Assembly (NCBI GenBank): GCA_949987565.1
Contig: OX465102.1
Coordinates: 17,177,468-17,241,467 of the forward strand
Length of the DNA stretch: 64,000 nucleotides
Reading direction: 5' to 3'
From: Luidia sarsii
Lineage: Eukaryota > Echinodermata > Asteroidea > Paxillosida > Luidiidae
The notes beneath the pieces are model-generated. The model was not told the DNA's origin. It searched no databases and saw only the letters and a program-made list of their open reading frames with translations. Of the stretch, positions 14,301-23,300 are shown piece after piece. Each line of letters starts with the position of its first letter. Within the stretch, counting starts at the first letter, position 1. A program made the translations under genes and the position numbers.

Positions 14301-17300
14301 GTGGAAAACAACCAACTATCGACAACAACCGGCGGACGACGCCGGCTCACGGACGGCCTTTATTGGACTCGGCAGTGGGTAATGAAATCGTGTCCTTTTC
14401 AACGACGCCAAGCAGTGCCGGACTGGGGAACAAACATCGTTTCCTCTCTCCACCCACACCTCTCCCCCGCTGCTGATTCTTGAATCAATCATTAGTGGGT
14501 GCGCCACCAACTGCACGGCTCTTCAAGCAAATCGTATTATATCAATAGGACGCAGGGCTCTGGCGAACAATAGAGGGCGTCCGGGAACGGGGCGGAAAAC
14601 AGGAGAAGCACGCGCCCTGTTCTTCTCCGTTATTGAATCGGTCAATATCGCCATATTCAGGGGGGACAAACATGCGAGTCTTGCGAGATTTTTTTTCCCC
14701 CGCTCTGCATTGAAATACCTCGCGCCCACGCGCCTCGGAGTGACCTTTTAGCGAGTCACGAGATCCCGTGCACAAAAGGTCCGTTATTGTATCAACACGG
14801 AGCAAGGCAAAAGGTTTTGCCCTGATGCTCGACGTGATAGACACCGAGTGCTCAGTGCATCGCCCGATGTCTGATTTAAAAACACGGCAGGCAGCTCGGG
14901 CGGGATTGGAGCCCGCGACACCCGCTTTTATGACCACTTGTGACCGCCGAGCTGGTCGAGGTGCCGGTGGTGTGGCGGATTCGAATAATTGTACAGCGGC
15001 GGGTACCTCGTTGCATCAATGGTGTTTACATCAAGGAGACCGTAATTCAATGAGGGTTTGCCTTCTTTTCTCTTTTCTCGAGTCAATCAACTCCGTACGA
15101 CTCGAAACGGTTTTTTTTCCGGTGAGAGAAGTACTGACTGAGAAACAAAAGCGTGATCCCTAGGAGTGGGTGTGTGTATGCGTGTGTGTGTGTTTTTTGT
15201 CATGGGTTCTATAGGCTGTAGGGAGAACGTCCTTTCATCGAATGGATATTCTCCTCGGGAGAGAGGACACAGCCTCCGTTGTTGCTTTAACGCGGGATGG
15301 CCGTGGTTCCCGGCCGGGTCGATACCCTTCCCGTGCCGTGGGTCGCGTGCCCGGCGGGACAACCGTGCCGGGAGATACAAGGGGTTAACAGCCATTCCGG
15401 AATAGCGTTTCAAACTCGAAGGGGCAGACACGGCACCGATGCACGATCGGTAGAAAAACAAGAAAAAGGGAGCACCGGGATACAAACACACTTTGTCAAT
15501 TGTAATCGAGCGCTCTCGGAATCCATAATTCTGTCAGCAGTGTGTTTTGCAGCTTGGAATGGCGGGGCTATAAGAGAGTATAACAGTTTGCTCGAAACAA
15601 CGAGGAATTACAATCTCATTGCCAAAGAGGAGAATTGAAATGAAAACGGTTGGTTCAGCCAAAACAAAAACAAAAATCCAGACATTGTACTACCGTACTA
15701 ATGTCCGCTGCAAGTGCGAACCTACTTCCTGGCTGCATTTTCAAATTATCCGTGGGTGAAATCAACATAATAAAATAAAAACATAACCAAACGGCACAAA
15801 ACTGCCTATATACAGATATATCACCCCCTCTTGTGACGGCGTAAAAAAATGTCCAGTTTCGGTCAAATGAGGGCAGCAGATTTGCATTACTGGCCCAAGT
15901 CAAATATGTTTGTTATCAAAACCTTTCATCACCATAACTCGGATATTTGTATTCCCTTCCATGAAATGTTACTTCTTAAACAGTCGTACCAGCTGAAAAG
16001 CGAAAATAACCGACGGTATTTGTACTTGCTGATGCAGAAAACGCAGGACAACTTGTGTGTTATACTTCGAGAGACCCATTCCCTCGTGGGAAATTTGGAA
16101 CTACAAAATGACAAGCACTATTAAGACCTTATACCCTTGGCCTCACAAGACAGGTATGGAGCACAGAGTTTCAATCAATAACTAGTTCTTGCTGAAGGTG
16201 GCGCGTCAGAAACGACCCTTATTGGTTCGTGGGTTCTTATTTTGTGAGAGTAATGGCATAACTAATAAGACTGAAGGCTTTGCATGGTGGGTGATACAGG
16301 AGGGTTTGCGGTGACACCATGTGTAAGGTTCCTTAAAGCCCCTACACAACATTGGTCGAGGTCAAAGAATAGCATCCATACGTTGTCTGATCCAACATAT
16401 GCATGAAATAGCACACCTGTGAACATTTCAGCTCAATCCGCCAACCGAGTCTCGAGAAAATCGTGAAAACCGCTTCATTTGTTTCGCGAAAATGCAGCAT
16501 TCAACGCCGAACTGTTCCGAAAAAATAGTTTAGATCTCGGTGAGACGTAAACTATTTCTTTTACTCATTTCTCCAAAAATAAAACATTTTAGGCATAAAT
16601 ATTTCAGTGAGAGGTTTCTACTTTAACCATATTCAAACTGTATAAGTTTCATGAAAATCTGTGAACATTTCTGTTTTTCGATCTTACCAATGTTGTGTAG
16701 GGGCTTTAAGGCTTTGCATGGTGGGTGAAACAATTATAGGAGGGTTTGCGGTGACACCATGTGTAAGGTATCTTAAAGAAGAATGTTCCTGATGACGGCC
16801 AGAGTCAGGGCATACTGGTCGAAACATCGAGTTACCACTCAGGTTCTTTTCAGAACCACACCTCTTCTTTAAGATACCGTATAAATGGTGTCACCGCAAA
16901 CCCTCCTATATTCATAAATATGTCAATAGACCAACAATTCTTTTACAGACACACGACTTCCGCTGTAACCCTGCTGGACACTATTAATGCAAGTGCACAA
17001 GGTCAAGAAACATCCAACACTGACTCGTAAACGGAGACAGCCCAAACATGCAAAGCAATCATCCCAACAACATTTTCATTTTTTTTTTAATGAGGTGGTT
17101 ATCACTTCAATTGGTGACAACCAACGTGACTCACCCCTGCTGGTCGATGGAGGCCGACACAGACGTAGTGCAGATCGTCCAGCCTGGATTCGTGGAACAC
17201 CCAGGAGGTGTCCAGCCGCCCCTGGAGGTAGAACTGGGTGTCCGTGGTGACGGCACCCTGCTCCACGTGTGGGGTGCGAGGGCGGAACTCGATGGTCTGG

Positions 17301-20300
17301 AGGTCGAGGCCTAGGCCGATGCCCACGGCCTTGATGTAGCTCTCCTTCAAGCACTGTGCGGCAGATGGGAGTTGAGAGAGGAGAACTCCAGGTGAGAATG
17401 CAACGGTCAGAGGAACCGGAAAGCCATCACAACAGAACGAGTACAGATCGTTGGGAGAGTGGTCACTGGATGTGGATGGGTACTGGAGGTGGCTGGCTGC
17501 TTGCAAAGAATAAATACCTTTCGAAAGCCACCCCCCCCCCTTCAAGAGAAGGCAACACTTTTCACCACTTTTCTTGAGGAAAAATGAGTGACCACGAGAT
17601 GATTTGCTGCCGAGGAAGACACGGGAGTCTCGAGACCAGAAAGGGAAAGAGGTATTGACTGTTCTCGAGGTACTTCCCTTGTTTATCGGGTAGAAGCTGT
17701 TCCTATATGGGTGCATGTTCATCAACGTCTACACGTGGGTAGACACAATCCGCGATCTAGGGAAGAACCTCAGGGGAGATTTCCAACCTAGCAAACACCG
17801 AGTGGGTACATACGGGGAACAAGAGAATTTGGCCAGGTGCCATTTCTGGGTACCCGGGATGAGTGGGTCCATACGGGATGCAGGGGTGCAGTTGGGACGA
17901 GTTTTTACCCGGCAAAGATTGGGTACCCGCGGGATGAGTGGGTACATAGTGGACACAAGGGTGCATGCAGTGGGGAAGAGTTAGTACCAAGTAAAGATTG
18001 GGTTCTCGGGGAGTTGAGTGGGTACATGAGACACAAGGGTGCAGTGGGGAAACGTTTGGACCTGGCAAAGATTGGGTACCCGCGGGATGAGTGGGTACAT
18101 AGTGGACACAAGGGTGCAGTGGGGAAGAGTTAGTACCAAGTAAAGATTGGGTTTTGGGGAGTTGAGTGGGTACATCAGACACAGGGGTGCAGTGGGGAAA
18201 CGTTTGGACCTGGCAAAGATTGGAAACCCGGGGGTGAGTGGGTACATATAGGGACATAGGGGTGCAGTGGGGAAGAGTTTGTACCTGACAAAGATTGGGT
18301 ACCCGCGGGTGAGAGGGAGTACACTACGGGGCACAAGGGTGCATTGGGCAAGAGTTTGTACCTGGCAAAGATTGGGTATCCGGCCGGGGGTGAGTGGGTA
18401 CATAAGGGAGAAAATGGTACATTGGGAAGAGTTTGGACCTAGCAGAGTACCGGTAGGCATCTGAGAGATACTCTGAGTTTTCGTCATTTCCAATGACATA
18501 ATTATTTCATCTAGGCTTGGTCACGGCCTAGGGGAATCCTGCCTGGCGGCACTGCACACAACTCTTACCCAGAACCTGTAGAACGTCTCCAGCTGCTTCC
18601 ACTCGCTGCTCTCGGCACGGATGACTGTCCACTCACGGGGAGTCAGCTGCCTCGTCATCAGCCGGAAAAACTCAGGGATATCGGGAGTGCCTACAGTCAA
18701 TGCAAGAACCGGTAAAAACTCCCCATCGATTCAGCACTGCATGGCCAGTGTCGACCCACTGTAAGATGAAGGAGCCCTTCCCGAGTTGTGAATCAGTGCT
18801 TCTTAAGCCATTGGGTTTTGTTTTATTGTAACCCCGCATTCCATATAAACGCGTCCCGACTGTTTGACGTTTAAGTCGAGATACCACTCTCATTACCCCC
18901 CGAAGATTGGAAAAGGCGTGGTCTGACCGAGGGTCATCCACGCCTAAGGACTCCCTTCAATGAGGGCTTGGCATGATACAGAAATACAGGCAGCTCGAGC
19001 GCGGGTTTCGGGCGGGATTCGAACCAGCGACTCCAGCTACGATGCAGGGCGGTTACCCGCCGCTAAACAGATTCGAATCCACCACACGACCTCGACCAGC
19101 TCGGTGATCAAGCGGTTAAGACGTCAGCACTTCGAATCCCGCCCGAGCTGCCCGTATCTTGTTTTCAGCAGCCAACCGGGCAATTACAAAAGCACCAAGC
19201 GCAGTGCTAATCATTATACGTCGAATTAAGAGGCAAACCCTCATTGGAATAGGCCTACATTCATTCTCCTTGACGCAAAACGAACCAGGTGATAGCTATA
19301 TGACTTACCTCGACTCTCCACCTTCATGACGTCCACCCCACACTGCCACTCAGGCTCGGCGGAGAGCACGGTGAAGTCTCCCTGGTGGGACGCGTTGAAG
19401 TTGAAATTGGGGAAGAAGTCGGGATCGGCCAGGTCCCCGTTGCTCAGGTAGGGCTTGCCCCTGTCCGTCCGGGCCAAGGAGATCTCGCTCCAGGGAGCCG
19501 ACAGCGTCTCGGCCACCGCTTTCCTTATCAGGAGTCTCCCGGCCTGGAGAACCGACAACAGCCAACAGTATTCTAACGTGCGAACATCGCCTTCAGTTTA
19601 AATTTGTTTGTTATGAACTTAAACTAAAGAAGGCTGCATCCGCTTTGTGCTATCCCCGCACTGCTGAAGCCGGGTTTACAACTTATTGGTGTTTGCATAA
19701 GATATTATTCTGCATGAGAATGGGATGTGATTCTGATGGGAGACATACAGTCACACAATAGAACGTGTAGTTCATTGCCAAGTGCCTTCTGAATGACCAG
19801 AAGGCCACACCTAGGGTATAGGGCTGGATTTGTATAGCGCATGTGGTAGCGCCGCCGACACGCTAAAAGCAGAGGCCTCGGATTTGTCTTCGCCATGTTT
19901 AATTTTGCTTTGCTCAAAACTATATTCCTTGTACCTTGTACTGCGGTAGAGTCCTCAATGACTCGGGCGTTGCGGGGAGGAAAACGGGTACTGATCTATT
20001 GGTGCGTTCGGTTAGCTTTCACCTAGCTACACCCTATTAAAGAAGGTATAATCGAACGCACCGATTAGTTTCTCCGGGGACGGCCCGGGGGAAGCTAATT
20101 CAGCACATGAGGGTCATGAGCACATCATTTTTTTTTTAAATAGGCGTCCTCCGTGTCATGCTTAGTTGGACGCCAATCACCAATGGTGCGCTCAATTAGT
20201 ATGCTCGGGTCTATACAGGATCGCTGGGACGTCACCGTCGCCATTTGGGCCCAAACTTTCATGGACATCGGGTTTTCGCTTCTTCTTTTTTGATAGCAGG

Positions 20301-23300
20301 TTTTGCCAAGAAGTATTCGTGGGTAATAAAACTATCATCAGACGTCAGATAAAGAACGGACGGACGGATGAATGAACAAGTAAAATAATGAACTTTATCA
20401 AGAGTTTCCCAATGCCATCTAAGCAAAGCTTGCTCAGTTCTCAGCAGCTACCGGTATCTCTCCTGTACACTAAATAACTAATGCAAGGAATTACCATAAC
20501 AAGGATTGGAACTAAGAACTGAGATCTTCCAGAAGCGTTGCTTCAAAGGAAACACAAGTGGCTTTGCTAAATCCACGTGAACTACCAGCGAGAACTAGGG
20601 CTCGTGAAACATTTGTGGCAAGGCGGTATTGAATTAGTGACAACTGCCCCGGGGAACGTGCCGGGGAAAAGCGTACACGGCCTGCCGCCAATCCGATCGT
20701 CCCGTCGGCGCGGTCAGCTTGAGGGGCTCCCAGCTCCCTTCCACCGCCTAGACTCGGGGCCCGGCGCACGGCACTTTGATGTGTCGGCGTAGCCAGACAG
20801 TCGCTCCCAGCGGGTCGTGAGGTGCGGATTGCCCTGCCCTGCCTCCCCTCCCCTCCGTGCACAGCCCGAATGCCGGTCGGCATGGGCCCGCGGTCGTTGC
20901 CACCCATTAGACGAAACATGGGATCGGTATACGCGGGGATGGGAGGAAAGGGGGTAGTTTGCAAGTCTAGACAAGCCCCGCATGAATCGTTAAAGACCCT
21001 TATGGGACGCATTCAGACTTTATCTGGACTTTGTGGGCTTTATCTCTGTACTTGTATGCTTCGATGAGATATAAGTAGGCCTATCTCGTTCCGTCACTGG
21101 TATTTAATTTGGTTTGTTTAAGTATCTCGTTCCGTTACTGGTATTTCATTTGGTTTGTTTAAGTATCTCGTTCCATCACTGGTATTTCATTTGGTTTGTT
21201 TAAGTATCTCGTTCCATCACTGGTATTTCATTTGGTTTGTTTAAGTATCTCGTTCCATCACTGGTATTTCATTTGGTTTGTTTTAGTATCTCGTTCCGTT
21301 ACTGGTATTTAATTTGGTTTGTTTAAGTATCTCGTTCCGTCACTGGTATTTCATTTGGTTTGTTTAAGTATCTCGTTCCGTTACTGGTATTTCATTTGGT
21401 TTGTTTAAGAATCTCGTTCCGTCACTGGTATTCCATTTGGTTTGTTTAAGTATCTCGTTCCGTTACTGGTATTTCATTTGGTTTGTTTAAGTATCTCGTT
21501 CCGTCACTGGTATTTCATTTGGTTTGTTTAAGTATCTCGTTCCATCACTGGTATTTCATTTGGTATGTTTAAGTATCTCGTTCCGTTACTGGTATTTCAT
21601 TTGGTTTGTTTAAGAATCTCGTTCCGTCACTGGTATTCCATTTGGTTTGTTTAAGTATCTCGTTCCGTTACTGGTATTTCATTTGGTTTGTTTAAGTATC
21701 TCGTTCCGTCACTGGTATTTCATTTGGTTTGTTTAAGTATCTCGTTCCGTCACTGGTATTTCATTTGGTTTGTTTTAGTATCTCGTTCCGTCACTGGTAT
21801 TTCATTTGGTTTGTTTAAGTATCTCGTTCCGTCACTGGTATTTCATTTGGTTTGTTTAAGTATCTCGTTCCGTCACTGGTATTTCATTTGGTTTGTTTAA
21901 GTATCTCGTTCCGTTACTGGTATTTCATTTGGTTTGTTTAAGTATCTCGTTCCGTCACTGGTATTTCATTTGGTTTGTTTAAGTATCTCGTTCCGTCACT
22001 GGTATTTCATTTGGTTTGTTTAAGTATCTCGTTCCGTCACTGGTATTTCATTTGGTTTGTTTAAGTATCTCGTTCCGTCACTGGTATTTCATTTGGTTTG
22101 TTTAAGTATCTCGTTCCGTCACTGGTATTTCATTTGGTTTGTTTAAGTATCTCGTTCCATTACTGGTATTTCATTTGGTTTGTTTAAGTATCTCGTTCCG
22201 TCACTGGTATTTCATTTGGTTTGTTTAAGTATCTCGTTCCGTCACTGGTATTTCATTTGGTTTCAGTATCTCGTTCCGTTACTGGATACATTAGGTAAGG
22301 GGTCACACGAAGCGAATGTGCCGTTTAGTTTATGCATATGCTCTCTCCTTCCTCTACTTCTTCTTCTTCTTGATTCTGTTGCTGCTGTCTCTGGTTGTTG
22401 TCGTTCGCCTGGCGGATCAGCTACCAGGGCTTACCAAATGGAAGGTCGACAGCTAATTTAGCCCAGCTTATACTTTACAGTGCTGCAAACATGAAGCAAA
22501 CTGCTCGCGGACGAGTAGGCCTACGACTTCCAAGATATTGGAATACTCTCACCATTAACGTCAGAGGGCCTGACGTATCAACGCCCCCCCCCCTTCCCTC
22601 GTCTCGGCGCCTCAGAGGAGATGCTTGCTATAGGATCGATACGTCAGGAGTTCTAATATCTCTTGGTGGTTTTTGTGTGACTGTGTGTCTTTTTAGAAAG
22701 CATACAGGACAACTAACTGATAATTATTGTTGGAACGGAAATTTGCCTTGACCGGGACTTGAACTAAAAGCCTTTCATATAGAACATGTATTTAGTCTGC
22801 TGCTGGATTTGGATGTATGCTGCCACTCAGTACTACTCTTCTGATAAGCACACAAGTCCAAATTATGCACGCTCCACAGTGGGCGCACCTCGCCCTATTT
22901 CAGAGGTTATGGCAATACCTCAAATCATCAGTCCCTAAGCCCCTCCAAATACTAAAGAGCGACTAAAACTACGGTCTTGGGGGAACCGCCCCCCCCCCCC
23001 GCCCGCCTGTCAGAGTATAGCCAGATGTTGTTTTATCAGCGCATGCTGATGGCTCTGGGAATTTCGAATTCGGCTAAATGTCTCACCATTTGTATTGCCC
23101 TGTCAAGACAAATCTGATGCAAAGAATCAATCTAGCTGTTCTACGGCGGTTCGAAGAAACGACAACTGTGGATATGACTTTGAATGGCGTTCGGCGCCTT
23201 GTTTTGACAGCAGGCGTGGCGAAGGAATTGAGATTCTAATACATGCGGTCAGCGTTTTTTTCATCACTGTTTCTACTTAATAATAAATAATGTTGAAGAG

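Larger units (their letters stand above)
16274..16911. repeat. Nested cluster of inverted-repeat elements
   Basis: The phrase AAGGCTTTGCATGGTGGGTG...AGGGTTTGCGGTGACACC occurs at 16274-16332 and again at 16708-16770. Between the two lies a TTAA-flanked MITE. The right copy continues into a foldback whose arms are 16739-16784 and 16864-16907 (AGGAGGGTTTGCGGTGACAC and its complement) and which encloses a ribozyme-like core and a histone-type stem-loop. Confidence 0.7.
2326..17134 (-). other. AASDHPPT intron 4 (14.8 kb)
   Basis: Donor GTGAGT and acceptor CTCTACAG, phase 0 on both sides. The intron holds a GA tract (3.2-3.76 kb), a degraded tRNA-like SINE head (7.3 kb), AT-rich repeats and a stem-loop repeat (9.36-9.92 kb), a 24-bp satellite (10.9-11.5 kb), a CT tract (12.7 kb), a TA-type MITE (13.06-13.5 kb), a tRNA-like repeat (14.8-15.06 kb) and a nested MITE cluster (16.27-16.91 kb). 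The stretches 2.6-3.2, 3.8-7.2, 7.4-9.3, 9.9-10.9, 11.5-12.6 and 15.1-16.2 kb show no gene I can support. Confidence 0.8.

Noticed and set aside
14881..14990. Candidate tRNA genes near 14.9, 19.05, 23.65 and 42.9 kb
   Set aside because: B-box-like words are present, but no full cloverleaf with acceptor stem and plausible anticodon could be drawn. The copies behave as dispersed repeats.
15849..16124. 91-codon plus-strand frame
   Set aside because: No recognisable family. It sits in an intron of the opposite-strand gene next to repeats.
21080..22290. CRISPR-like regular repeat
   Set aside because: Units abut head to tail without unique spacers, and the setting is an animal intron.
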